Below, piece by piece: positions 46,001-58,256 of a DNA stretch of 64,000 nt (positions within the stretch are counted from its first letter, which is position 1; every line of letters starts with the position of its first letter). This DNA is from Fulvia fulva. Lineage: Eukaryota; Ascomycota; Dothideomycetes; Mycosphaerellales; Mycosphaerellaceae. The stretch is from NCBI RefSeq assembly GCF_020509005.1, contig NC_063022.1, forward strand, positions 1,364,001-1,428,000, in the 5' to 3' direction. The position numbers and the translations under genes are program-made. The notes under the pieces were generated by a model. That model made no database searches. It was not told the DNA's origin and saw only the letters and a program-made list of their open reading frames with translations.

Positions 46001-48575
46001 ATTCAGTTTTACAGGTCAAGGGGCATCACACAAGTCGATGAATCTGGAGCTGTACCGAGACGTGCCGACGTTCCGTGAGTTCGTTCACCAACTCGACTCG
46101 CTCACACGAGCTCAAGGCTTTGAGTCATTTATCTGCGCACTCGATGGCTCGCATGACAAGGACCATCAGCACTCCCCGGTGGTGACACAGCTTGCGCTTG
46201 TCTGTTCAGAGATCGCCCTAGCAAAGTACTGGGCTTCCATTGGAGTTCTACCGAACATTGTTATCGGACACAGTCTGGGTGAGTATGCTGCAATGCATAT
46301 CGCTGGAGTCATCAGCGCATCAGACGCGATTTTCCTCGTCGGTCGGAGAGCTCAGCTGCTACAAGAGAGATGCAAGATTGGTAGCCACCTCATGATGGCA
46401 GTGCGAGCTTCTGTTGATCAGATCACGCAGAGTGCTGCTGGCAAGCCTTTCACTGTTGCTTGTGTCAATGGTCCTGCGGACACGGTCTTGGCTGGCACGA
46501 AAGAGGAGATCGAGGTTATCAAGACACCACTGGAGTCATCTGGGCTTCAGTGCATCAAGCTGGATGTCGCATTCGCATTCCACTCTGAGCAGACAGACCC
46601 ACTCCTGGACGACTTTGAAGCACTGGCGAAATCGGGTGTCATCTTCGCCGAGCCCAAGCTGCCGGTCATTTCGCCGCTGCTTGGAAAAGTCATCTTCGAT
46701 GCCAAGACCATCAATGCGACGTATGTAAGGCGGGCCACACGAGAAGCAGTCGACTTTCTTGCAGCTCTGAACAACGCGCAAGAGATTGGTGCGATCGGCG
46801 GCGACACCGTCTGGGTCGAGATTGGCCCACATCCAGTATGCACCGGGTTTGTGCGATCCACGATCCCATCTGTCAAGCTTGCATTACCATCCTTCCGACG
46901 CGGCGAAGAGAACTGGAAGACCTTGTCCGACAGTATTGCTCAACTATACACCGTAGGAGTCGACATCGATTGGACCGAGCTGCACAGACCGTTCGAGAAG
47001 AATCTTCGACTACTTGATCTGCCAACATATGCTTTCAACGAAAAGACCTACTGGCTGCAATACAAGGGAGATTGGTGCCTGACCAAGGGCAATACTTTCT
47101 ATGCTGACGAGCAGAAGATCGTGCGAGGACAGCTACCATCTGTGAGCGAGCTGCACACTTCCACAGTGCAGCAGATTGTGGAACAAGTGTTCGACACTGA
47201 CACAGGCAGCTGTACCGTGGTGATCGAGTCTGATATGATGCAACCCGACTTCCTAGCAGCCGCGCATGGACACCGTATGAATGACTGTGGTGTTGCCACA
47301 TCTTCTATCCATGGTGACATTGCATTCACATTGGCCGAACACATTCACAAGAAGCTTGGTGTACACGGCAAAGATACGCGATACAACGTCGCGAACCTAC
47401 AAGTCACTAAAGCCCTCGTGGCGCGAAAGAACACCGCGAATCCACAGGTCATACGGGTCACTGCAAGCACTACAGATGTGCGGTCCGGCATCGACCTCGT
47501 CTGGCAGAATATCAATGCGAATGGTGATTCCGCGGAGCCATTTGCAACTTCTTCCATTCATGCCGGAATATCGACCGACTGGATCAGCTCGTGGAGCTCT
47601 CTTACTCACTTGGTTCGAGACAGGATTGAAACACTCGACCGACTGGTTGCTGAAGGCAAGGCGAATCGACTGTCGCACAACATGGCATACACACTGTTTG
47701 CAAGCAACCTTGTTGATTACGCCGACAAATATCGAGGCATGCAGTCGGTCGTCATGCATGGTCTCGAAGGGTGTGCCGACGTGGAGCTCAGCACGAAGGA
47801 AAGTGGTGTCTGGACTGTTCCGCCATACTTCATTGACAGCGTCGCACACCTTGCAGGCTTCATCATGAACTGCTCTGATGCCATTGATGCCAAGAAGTTC
47901 TTCTGCATCACGCCAGGCTGGAAGACTATGCGCTTCGCAAGACCGCTGGTTCCTGGAGCGAGGTACCAGTCATATGTCAAGATGATACCCACCGTCGAGG
48001 ACGATACTGCGTACTTTGGTGATGTGTACATCTTGCAGGATGGCGTTATCATTGGGCTTGTCGAAGGGATAGAGTTTCATCGCTATCGCCGAATTCTGCT
48101 GGAAAGACTTTTCTCGGCGCCTGACAGCACAAATCTCGACGACACTACGGAGACCAAAGATATATCATCAAGCACTCAACACTCGGTTCCGGTCTCGAGA
48201 CAGGTCCCTCCGGCAGCGAAATCTTCGGCACAGACAGTATTCGAGTCCAGCCTACCGTTTGCGGTGCCTGGACCTAGGAAAAGTACTGCAAGGCCTGCAG
48301 TTGACGAGATCGCTGCCAGAGAGAAGCCGGTCGCATCGCAGAGCAGTAGCATCACCAACAGAGCAATGCAGCTCATAGCTGACGAGGTTGGTGTTGAGCT
48401 TGCGGATCTGTGCGACGACGTTGGCTTCAGCGACCTTGGCGTCGACAGCTTGATGTCTCTCGTGATCGCAGATACATTCAGAGCGACGCTTGACATCAAA
48501 GTCAATGGCAGTCTCTTCCTCGACTACGAGACTATAGGCGACCTGCGCAACTGGTTGGAGGAGACTTATGCCTGA
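43056..48575 (+). CDS. claG: Non-reducing polyketide synthase (atrochrysone carboxylic acid synthase type)
   Basis: Four exons (43,056-43,393; 43,448-44,849; 44,895-45,285; 45,334-48,575) with introns of 54, 45 and 48 nt encode 1,790 residues. Domains run SAT (1-370), KS (about 400-830, DTACSS Cys at 572), AT (about 930-1,240, GHSLGEY Ser at 1,024), PT (about 1,330-1,640, His at 1,355 and Asp in DSVAHLAGF at 1,545) and one ACP (GVDSL Ser at 1,749). There is no thioesterase. That architecture and length fit the emodin/atrochrysone class, which makes an octaketide released by a partner MBL, here the divergent neighbour. The SAT motif reads GLGVG (132-136) instead of GxCxG, so the SAT Cys is absent and an acetyl starter is likely. 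Expected product: atrochrysone carboxylic acid. Confidence 0.95.
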
Positions 48576-48817
48576 ATGAAGCGATGTGTACGTTGCACGA
48601 TAACCCTTCACTATTTACATAACTGACTAGGAGTTACAGCTGTGCAGTCTCGGGGCGTGGTAGACTATTGGGCTATTGGCGCAAGGTACTGAAATCGTTG
48701 GGGTTCTGCTGATCACCTGGTAGCTGGTGCTTTGTACAGTAACGTCGATGTACCATTCATATTCTCATCTATCTGCGAGCATTGACGAGCTCTGAGCATA
48801 TCTATCGCTATACAACA
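48576..48817. other. Convergent 3' intergenic region
   Basis: 242 bases between the PKS stop and the regulator stop. It must hold both transcript ends. I see no clear terminator structure or gene. Confidence 0.5.
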
Positions 48818-50197
48818 TCACAGATTCTTCAGACGATCGATAACACGCGCCGATAGTGCCCTCCACTCACTTCGAAGATCCGTTTCGAGCTGCTTATACA
48901 CGAGCGTTGATGTTGACAGCATCGCATTTGCGCATAGGTCTTTCGCAGCAACTCCTGCTTTATCTGCATCTTGCATCTCTTCCACAAGCAGCTTCAGTCT
49001 CAATGCAAACCTTTCGATCAGTTGCCGCACAGGGTGGAGCTCGCCCAGGATCAGCTGGACTGTCCTCCTCTCTGAATCCTCGCCGTCTAGACAGAAGCCT
49101 CGGATGGTGGTGGTTGTATTTGAATGTTGTTCGTCGAAAGATGGCGATGGGTTGTGACGCTCTCCTGGCAGCAAGGTCTTGGTACGTTGCGCCACAGCAG
49201 AATACCAGCCCAAGATCTTAAAGGTGACCAAGGCCACCATGACGACAAGATAACCATCCTGGCAGCACGGGCTCTCCAGAATACCACTCAATAGCTCGAC
49301 GGCTGTTCCGTTCTGGCTAAGAATGGATTGTGTGGAGACATTCTCGAGCCTCTCATCAAGCTCGGGTTTACGCTGATGCATACACAAACTTTCAGACGAA
49401 GCTGAGTATCGCTGGAACAATGAGAGAACGCGCGCCAAGCATGAGCAGGATACGCCGTCGAGCCGACCAGTCCGGAGATGCTGTGAGCCATTGTCCGATA
49501 TCGAGAGAGCTCGGGGAGTCCTAGGCTCCATCAAAGCGTGATTCATTAGAGGTGGAACACCAAGCATGCTATGCGGGTCGTCGTCGCAGATTGAGTGCAG
49601 TTGCTGATCATCCAGGCCATGTATGAAGAAGGGGTCTGCCGTGAATGCGGACAGGGAGTGATCGTCAAGCAGATCACTACTGTGGAATGTCGAGCTGTCA
49701 CTCATTGCCGCATCGAAGCCATCCACTGTCATATCCAATGGTGTCCCGAACAAGTCTTGCAGCATGTCAGAGCTAGTACTGGTACCAGTGACTCCCGATG
49801 GGGGTGAAGGGCCACCACTTGACGGTTCTCTTCGTCGAGACCTGGAAGATGTCTGGGGTTGACCTGGTTTCCTGCCCGCGCGCTTCAGCAAGACATAGGT
49901 GCAGTCCAAGCCACGCTTGACACATCTGGCGCAGCGAGGCCTCTCCTTGGAGCACTTCAACTTGGAGGCTGCACAAGTCTCGCAACTGCTGCGCACGCGA
50001 GGTCCTGCTGCGATGCTCGTCGACGTTGGACCAGCCGACGACGACGCTGTCGCTGTCGCTTCATGGAGTCCTCCAGTGTGGGGAGCATGTGGTACTGGTA
50101 CAGGCGGCGGCGCTGTTACTGGGAAATGCATGGCAGCCACGCTGCGTGACAGGGACATGCTGGCTGATCGGGAAGCATCAATGGCGTACAGTTCCAT
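48818..50197 (-). CDS. Zn2Cys6 transcription factor, AflR-like cluster regulator
   Basis: A single exon of 459 residues from the ATG at 50,197. The upstream frame to 50,227 lacks an ATG. The binuclear zinc cluster is at about 72-99 ([28 protein letters not shown] pattern; key spacing CxxC, Cx6C, CxxC), followed by an Arg-rich linker ([10 protein letters not shown]). A Ser/Pro/Asp-rich middle follows. The C-terminal half has the AflR-type regulatory region ([11 protein letters not shown], then a segment beginning ILGWYSAV and a basic helical end). Such proteins bind TCG-N5-CGA sites, three of which occur in cluster promoters. It probably is the pathway activator (by analogy with mdpE, perhaps claE). 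A transposon lies 136 bp upstream of its start. It is convergent with the PKS. Confidence 0.92.
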
Positions 50198-50333
50198 CGG
50201 GGAATATGGACGGTTGATATCCAGCAACGGTACACGTGGCTACCAAGCACGTTCTGTTCGCGTAGACCCGGAAGATTTATATAACACAATATACAACCTT
50301 GAAGGACCAGCACTACGCCTGAGAGGGAGGGTA
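50198..50333 (-). promoter_or_regulatory. Truncated promoter of the regulator
   Basis: Only 136 bases separate the start codon from the Tc1/mariner element. The interval keeps a tatataaat TATA-like box (50,275-50,284 on the minus strand). Any distal control elements now lie beyond 4.8 kb of degraded transposon. Confidence 0.6.
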
Positions 50334-53300
50334 CAGTGTGTCACCTACATATAGGAAACCTAGCCCAAAGTTAGTAAGCACACTATTCTCAATCTAGGTG
50401 TTTCCCTACTAATCTGTAGTATAGCCGACCTAATTAGAGAATTCTTAGCTTACTAGAGTATAGACTTTAGGTTATATTATTAATAGAAGGTATTATTACT
50501 ACTACTACTACTACGTAGCGACTATTTAAGCTATTTACTTTACTTAATATCTTGTACTTCTACCTACTACTTCGATAGTAGCTTAAATCCTTAATAGTAT
50601 ATAGCGGATTAAGCTCTTAATATACTATATTATTATTACCTTATTCTATACCTATAGTACTCGTATTATAAGCTCGTCCTTATTAGTAATATAGAGCTTA
50701 TAGATTAGGCTCTTTATCTTTAAGAAGTAGCTCTTAATAGGGTTTAGATCCGGTAAGCTTATATTATAGGGTAAATAATATATATATAGAGGTTTGTCGT
50801 AGTATATAGTAAGTTTGATATAAAGAGAGTATAAAGACTATCGGGCGCTACAATAACGTCTACGCTCTAAGTACGGGCCTACCCTATACTAAGATCTAAG
50901 GGCTCGCTCTCTGTATTACCCCCCTCTCTCCTCCGCTAGATACCTAGGTTCCGCTAGAAATTAGGAGGCTTTCTATAAGCTTAACCCCCCCTTCTCTTAC
51001 CCGTCGGACCCCGTACCCTTTAGGGTAGAACTAACCTATAAGGTCTATTAACTCTTCTATTATTAGATACTAAGAATAGGGCTTTACTATTATCTAATAA
51101 TAATAGTAATCCGTAGGTATCTACTCTCTTTTTATCGGATCTCACCGTACTTATAAGATTTTTATTATTATAAACCTTACTATTATTAACCTCCTATTAT
51201 CTATCGCGATCCGAGCATATAGATAGATAAAAGCCTATTATTATTAAAACTTAAGGCTACGTACGCTAAGAATTAGGTAACTAATTAGTTATCTATATCC
51301 TCTTTAAGAGTAATACTTATCTATTCTAGATAGATATATACAATATATAGTCTACTTTTAAAACACCCTATATAAGCCCGTATAATAACTTCCTATATAA
51401 AAAACGTAATAGTTATAAGCCCGGCTAGCGCTTACTAATACTCGCTACGATAAGGAAGCCCTAAAGTAGATTTTATATTGTTATAAAATACTATTATAAT
51501 CTATATAGCAGTACTCCTAGGCCTAGTAAACCCGCGTAGAACTTTTACTAGCCTCCCTATCCGTAGTTATAGCTACTACCGAAAATAGAGTAACTAGTAC
51601 CCTACTATAGGGTACCGTAGTTCTAAAGAGCTATAATGAATAGGATAAATTTAACCGTTAGCTAGAGCTCTACGTAGAGTCTTTAAATGTCTAGAAGTAT
51701 ATAGATCCTTACTAACTAAGTAACGAGCTAATAGAGCCTACTTACTTAACGTTTAAGGAAATCTAATAAGCGTATACGGTAGGAGACGCTATAGCGAGAG
51801 ACCTAATTAAGCTACGGTAAATATACGTAGACCGAAGGTAACGAATATATAATATCTTTACTACTACGCGATTAAAGCTTATTACCTACCTTATCTAAAT
51901 AACAACCGAGTTAGGATAAGAGCTTATATATAGCCGGACTACCCTTAGAGCGAAATACTAGGCTCTTAAGGATTAGTATAGCCTAGACGATATACTACAT
52001 AAGCGGTAGCTTATACTTAAGTTATCTAGGCTTTAGAAGGCTAGCGTACGTAGAATTGATAACTAGTACTTAGACTAGTTAGTTTTATAGACTAAGATAC
52101 TTAAATACTTCTACGCCGAGTATAATAACCTTAGTAGGTACTTCCTACTTACTATTTAGAAGTAGGCTCTAGCCTATAGTACTTCTCTATATAACGAGTA
52201 GAAGCGTAAAAAATATTACTATAAAAGCTTACTAAGCGTTAACTCGAATAGATACGCGATACCGTACTAGTAATAACTAATAGTTGATTAGTCTTCGTAA
52301 TATTTTGCGGAGAACCCTTAGTAGAGGAGGAAACGGTATCTATAGTAGGGGATACTAGTTAAAAGGAAGGTAATAATAACCGTAGTAGTAGCCGCGGTAA
52401 TTAGGGCCGTAGTAATAGCCGCGGTAATAAGAATAAAAATAAGGATATAATAGGCTAAGCGACTACTAAAATATTACTAGCGAGCCTAAGAATACCTATT
52501 ATAAGGGCCTATTCCTATACGATATAATTAACCCTAATAAGCGCCTAGTAAAGGGTTAGCGCTTAGAGTAGTAGAAGAAGTACTAGAAAAACTTTATTAA
52601 CTACTACTTAAGCGACGACGGCGAGCGGCTACTTAGCGTATTAAATCATAATAATCGTAAGGACTAGGAACGTAACAAGGCTATTACTAATACAAAGAAG
52701 GTATTACTAAGTAATGAAGCCTTTATTAGCCTTACTATTCTTTTTAGCTTAATAAGTAAGTTAAGCGTTGGATTTAGGGATTACTAGGTATATAATAACT
52801 ATTAAGACACTTATATAATCAATTATTAGAAATAGGAGGGTATAGAGTTTATTATAGAGCGCCTTAATACCTTAGAAATCTAGGCTAGAACAACTACCTT
52901 TCTAATTTTAGCATTAGGGCATACTTATATATTGATTGAGGGCCATTTATCTACTTTACTAGATATAGCTTACTACCTAGGCTTTTATATAAACGTTATC
53001 TCGTATATACGTATAGAGATAGCTAGAATCTAGTAGTACGGACGTAGTAATTCAATATAGTATAACGATACTAAATTAATAGACCTATATTGTCCTACTA
53101 GTATAATCTCTTCCTTTAAGGTAGTTATACTACCTTAGTCGCCTATTATTTACTAATAGCCTATAAAAGAGGGTCTAGTACTACCGAAGGTTACTAAAAA
53201 GACATGTAACGCGTACTTTACTCCTCTACTAGAGCTTTCTATTGTCTACTTATTTCCGCTCGTTTTAGCGCGGCTCGCGTCTCTATAAGCTTACTTTCTA

Positions 53301-55130
53301 TCGCTAACTACCTTCTATATATCTCTTCGAGGTTACTTTATAGATTAATATCTAATATCTCTCTCTTAGAGCTTTCGTTTGTCTACGGTATTATTATATA
53401 GTCCGATATAATAATATTAGGAAGAGTATATTAAATTGAATAGATCGAATTTAATATTACGGAGTAAATAACGTATATATAGAGGTTCGTTATAGTTTAT
53501 AGTAAGTTCGATACGGAGAGAGTATAGAAACTATTAGACGTTATAATAAAGTCTACACTCTATATACAGACCTAGCCTATACTAAGATCTAAGGGCTCGC
53601 CCTTTATAGCTTACGAGCTACGTATCTATTGCGTTAATATTAGCTTTAATAAAGGCTTACTTAGTATAGGTAGAGTTATAGATAGTAGCTCTATTGTATT
53701 ATTAGAGAGCTTATAGGTAATATACTAGTACTTTATTAAAGTACTCGAAGGTAGTAAAGTCGTCGAATAGCTCGTTATTTGCCTACTAAATATAGGCTTC
53801 TACTAGCGGTAGAATACGCCGATAATAGTACTTAGAATTAATTATAATATCTCTAAATACGTCCGTTATTATCTATTCTACTAACTCGCCTTATTCTTAC
53901 TTCTCTTTACCTTCTTCGGCTATATAGAGTAGATACTAGCCCTAGCTCTTCTACTAATATAAGCTTAGAAGCGGTAAGATAGGCTATTTATAAAGGCTAG
54001 CGTAAGGTAGGTAGACTCGTATTCTTTATAGGGCTATTAAGTAATAAAGAAGCGGGTAGTATAGGAGTTATTAATCTAGAATTTATTGCTAAAGATAACC
54101 TAATACTAGTCTTTATATTACTAGTATTAGTAATTAAGAGCCTACTAGAAGCGCTACTACTTCTTAGTAAGATTTAAGAATAGCTTTCTACGCGCGACGT
54201 AACCTTATTTTTAGAGGAGTCGACTTTCTTAACTTCCTTATTAACAATAGTAAGATTAGTCGTCTTACTAATACCTTTAGTAATAACTTTAGCTAAGGTT
54301 ATTCTCTATAGATTTATCGATAGCTATTAAGGGCGTAGATACGGCATTACTAGCGCTATCGTAATATCTAATAGCTCGTATATTATAGCTATATATAGAG
54401 TCCTCGACCTACTAATATTAGCCTAAACTTACTAAGTAATACCTTTTATAACTTACCTACTATACGACCTATAATAGCCGACCGTATAATAGTATAAGTC
54501 CGAATAGGTATAAGGTATCTTAGATCGAGACCTTAAGGAGTCTATAGAGGTCTAACTTTAGTAATTAAGTACTATATATAGCGATAGGCTTTAATATAGC
54601 GCTAGAAGTATAGTACTAATAGGTAATAGAAAGTATAAATAGGGTCAATATTAGGTATAAATTATAATAGTAATAGTATTATCTAATCTAATATCTTTAA
54701 TAGGCTCTTTCCGGTCCTTATATTCTCTCTAATACCTTCTCTTTTAATATTATCGATACGACTAGCTATATTATTACTAAACTACCTCTATTATTACTAA
54801 TACCTCCTACGTTGTAACTAATACGCCTATTACTCTAAGAGGTAGTATATTTAAAGATCTAATACCCTCCGAGAGTAACCGGTTAATAGAGTTACTACTA
54901 ATCGAAGAAAGGGATAAAAGAATACGAGATATTAATAATATACATCAGAGTCTGATTAAGTACTAGCTAATAACGCCTCAATATTACAACGAATACACGT
55001 AAGGAGACGACGAATAAGAGCTACCCGATCTTTAGGGGGCGCCACCGGATATCACTACTGGAATAGGTCTAAATCGCCCAAAAAGAGGGAAGGTTCTATG
55101 GCTGGTTTCCTGTATGCAGGTGACACACTG
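50334..55130 (-). mobile_element. Tc1/mariner-type element with nested insertions, RIP-degraded
   Basis: A 4,797-bp block bounded by 27-bp inverted repeats (50,334-50,360 and 55,104-55,130, starting CAGTGTGTCACCT) and by TA on both sides (50,332-50,333 and 55,131-55,132). The two ends differ at two positions, both explained by CpA/TpG to TpA change on the left. The minus strand near 50,690-50,775 still reads the DDE-domain end PDLNPIK. A second, diverged copy of the same transposase segment lies at about 53,420-53,610. Between these is a gag remnant of a Copia-like element (about 51,560-52,750). Without the nested DNA the element would be about 2.1 kb, normal for this superfamily. It splits the biosynthetic cluster. 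Confidence 0.88.
51560..52750 (+). pseudogene. Copia-type gag remnant nested in the Tc1 block
   Basis: The plus strand, full of stops, reads as a Copia gag. It ends with a zinc-knuckle trace around 52,490-52,540 (…KGPIPI.YN….NP-type pattern with Cys replaced by Tyr, as TGY to TAY transitions give) and a Leu/Lys/Arg-rich tail. The flanking similar segments at about 50,740-50,910 and 53,440-53,605 may be duplicated transposase ends rather than LTRs. Confidence 0.5.
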
Positions 55131-55840
55131 TAGGGATCCGGTGAGGCGAGGCCGCCAGACCGCGCGGTGTCCCCGCCGGTTAACAAAGGAATGTGATGTA
55201 GTGGTTGGTGGCATGCCGCCTTATCGCACATTAGGGTTGTCTTCACTACTGCTCCCTCTCTCATCATGGACAAGCTCGGACAAGGTGCAAGCTGTGTCAA
55301 GCTGAACCAAGCTGAATCAAGCTCTCGCAAGTTGCTCCCAAAGGGGTGCCGAGCCGCACCTCCGCCGCGGACCACTTCCTTCGCGCCTTGGCGTGTGTTG
55401 AAACCTTCCAATCACGTCGTCGACTCAGCTGTCCTCGTCTACATATGCACGATATGTAATCCAGGATACGGCGTCTTGCTGCAGCGGAGTTGCATTCGCT
55501 TTCAGCAACCTCTGCCATCGACGCCGGCTGATTCGCTGAAATTCGAAATTCCGTATGGATGCTGCTAGGATAGTTCTAGTTCTCTTTGGGCAGAGGATGC
55601 GACTCCGCTGCAGCTGAGCGCTGTGTCACGTACCGAGAGCATCCTTCGTCTGGACCTTCCCAACGCTTGCGTAGACATGCAATGCGCCGATACTGTACGA
55701 CAGCGCAGTTGTCTCAGCTGGTGGGCACTGTTGACTGTTCAGGAATGCTCCAGCCGCATAAGTGAAGGCAAGAATGCAGCGGCGAACGACCAGACGCAAT
55801 TAGCCACCAAGACAAGCAACACACCAACTCTGTTCTCGAG
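55131..55840. promoter_or_regulatory. Upstream region of the AflS-like gene
   Basis: About 700 bases of normal composition with no supported gene. A run of degenerate 10-bp repeats of caagctgaat type lies at about 55,270-55,325. I found no TCG-N5-CGA site. Confidence 0.5.
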
Positions 55841-57130
55841 ATGAGCGACAGCCTTGCCGGCAATGGTATGCGCCAGAACCTCAACAGATCGTCAACCAGC
55901 AGCAACCACACTGGGCATGCTCAAAACGGGAGGGCGCCGCAGGATCCGCTTGTTGACGCAGGACACTTCATCAAGCAGCTGGCTTGCCAAGTATCGAACA
56001 GCCTCATTGCAGTACAGCACGCCGAGACTGACTTGTGTCTGTAGGTACAATCTCTGGCATGTCTAAAATGGCTGAGCGAACTCCAGATACTGGCTTGTAT
56101 CCCCCTGGAAGGAAGCAGACCTCTACACGATGTTGCTGAGCTTGCCAACGTTCCAGCATCTCAATTATCGCGCGTGGTGCGCATAGTTGCAACCATTGGA
56201 TTTCTCAACGAGCCCGATCCAGGCCACATCGCCCACACTGCGCTGTCGGCGCAGTTTGTGGTGGATTTCAGCCTGTTTGATTCCATCTTGTTCCTGTTAA
56301 CGACGGTAGTCCCCTGTTCGATGCAGATGAGTACATTGACACAGCGGCATGGCAGTGCATTCCCCACCAACGACGGTGCCTATCGTATAGCCTTCAACAC
56401 CAGCCAATCATTTGACGCAGCTTGCGTGGAAGGCTCCAGGCTTCGTCGAGAATGGCTGGCATACAAATCCAACACCACAATCGTCGATGAGACCATTGCA
56501 GACGTTCTCCTGAGACAGGATTGGCACAGCCTCGGCCATGTCAAAGTGGTCGATGCCTGCGCTCAGTCGACCGATTTTGGCAATTCTCTGGCTGAGAGGT
56601 GCTCTACGCTTCGGGTGGTTGTTCAGCTCGACACCGCCACCACCAACGGCCATTCCGAAATCGACAGTAGCATGTCCCGAGGCCGTGCTGTCATCCAACG
56701 AAGGCCACAAGGCACGAGGCAGATGGTAGAGGATGCTGCCGTCTGCATCCTAAAGATCGAAGCACCTTCTACGACCATTCGAGCGAGAGTGACCGCTGAA
56801 CTGCTTGCTCACCTGGAAGTACTGCGCAACAACGAATCGGCGGTCTTGATCGTCGCGGCACCATTGTTACCAGAGCCCGGAACTGTCTCAACGAGCGCGG
56901 AGGCGTCAGCACGCAGCTCCGATCTCACCACTCTCCAGTTGAGCAACAGTCCGCAATTGGAGCTGGACAGGCTTATCGACATTGTGGAGAATGTTCCGAA
57001 TGCTCGAGACAGCCTCAAAGTGGTGCAGAGAATTCTGTTCCGGAATGGCATGGTAGCTGCCATCGAGGTGAGGTATAGAGCATCGAGCGAGGATCAATTT
57101 GCTACGCCAGCAGGCACTATCGATTGGTGA
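55841..57130 (+). CDS. AflS/AflJ-like transcriptional co-regulator (O-methyltransferase-like fold)
   Basis: Exon 1 is 55,841-55,990, a 54-nt intron covers 55,991-56,044 (GTATCG, CTGAC branch, GTAG end), and exon 2 is 56,045-57,130, giving 411 residues. After splicing, LACQ joins VQSLACLKWLSELQILACIPL. The latter is the winged-helix dimerisation segment seen in AflS and in the N-terminal part of O-methyltransferases, followed by VAELANVPASQLSRVVRIV (about 75-95). The C-terminal part keeps LLPEPGTVS and a Leu-rich end (LDRLIDIVENV). No S-adenosylmethionine-binding GxGxG is visible, which supports a regulatory rather than catalytic role. In aflatoxin and monodictyphenone clusters such proteins partner the AflR-type activator. 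Here the Tc1 block now separates the two. By analogy it would be the 'A' gene. Confidence 0.85.
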
Positions 57131-57657
57131 TGTTGAGATAGAACTAGCAGTAGCCTGTCAGCCACAAAGGCTGATCATGGGCATATCTGCATGCTCGTTC
57201 GACCGGGTTTTCAGGCAGGAACCGAGTTCCTGCTTCATATGGAGAAATTGCCATTTTACGCAGACGGCAAGCCGGTCGTGGGGGTCTACCTCAACTCAGA
57301 GGGGTGTCGTTAGCCCCAGGAAGGAACGCACAACAAGGTTTCGGGCCATTGCATGCATGTATCAATGCACCGAGAAAGCTTGGTTTGGGCCTGCGCAAGA
57401 GATCCTGTAGGAACGCCTATTGCGCAATTCTCCGATTCGTCATGATGCCGATGGCAGACCTGCCGTGAAGACACCCCGGGCCGTCTCCGTTGTTTGTCAC
57501 CTACATGGGGCAGCCCACGACGAGAGATGTCCTGCTCACCGAGCCTGTTTACCTGGTCTGGTCTGTGTCAATGGCATATAAGAAGCATGAATACAAGTCG
57601 ATGACCTAGCAAATCCAACACTACGACCTACACTCCGCACTGCTGCAGCCCGAAACC
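57131..57657 (+). promoter_or_regulatory. Promoter region of the second DUF1772 gene
   Basis: 527 bases between two plus-strand genes. A catataag TATA-like box lies at about 57,574-57,581, roughly 80 bp upstream of the ATG. No further gene is supported. Confidence 0.6.
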
Positions 57658-58246
57658 ATGGCGGAACCACGATCTTTCTCTATCACTGTACAAGTTATGG
57701 CTATCATCGGGGGAGCAGCTCTTGCTGGTGAGTATCCATGCAGATCGTTGGAATCTGATCCCGCTGACTTGTTCGATAGGTACTATGATGAGCCTCTCTC
57801 TTGTGACTATTCCGCTGTTCCTGGATACCAACACACAAGTGTCGCACATGTTGAGACAGTGGCATCGACTCTATTCCTATGGCCATGTCGTCATGCCAGG
57901 GCTTTCGGTGGGTATCTGCGGTCTATACTTGTACAAGGCAATGCAAAAGCGACAGAGTCAGCAGTGCCGGGCTTTGTACACCATAGCAGGTCTCGTTACG
58001 ATTGCGATGATACCATTCACTCTGACAGTGATGTGGGACACGAACCAGACCTTGTCGTCGCTCGCAGCAGATGATATTCAGAAGAGTGGGACCATCGACC
58101 CGTTGTTCGGTCAGGTGCAGGAGCTTGTGGCTAGTTGGGGTCGCATGCATTTTGTTCGATCATGCTTCCCACTCGCCGGTGCTGCCCTCGGTTTCACTGG
58201 TGTGTGGGAGGATTTCACAAATTGGCCTTTCAGCTTTCGTAGTTGA
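57658..58246 (+). CDS. Anthrone-oxygenase-like DUF1772 membrane protein (second)
   Basis: Exon 1 is 57,658-57,727, a 52-nt intron covers 57,728-57,779, and exon 2 is 57,780-58,246, giving 178 residues. Splicing creates the family signature AGTMMSLSLVTIPLFLDT (about 23-40). Further hydrophobic segments lie at about 62-78 and 90-108 and near the C-terminus, where WGRMHFVRSCFPLAGAALG (about 146-164) carries the conserved Trp...Arg region. Homologues such as the HypC type convert anthrones to anthraquinones, and cladofulvin work places ClaH in the decarboxylation/emodin step. This gene or the one at 37,015-37,612 could be that protein. It lies tail-to-tail with the dehydratase gene, separated by only 10 bp. 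Confidence 0.88.
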
Positions 58247-58256
58247 TGGAATCTAT

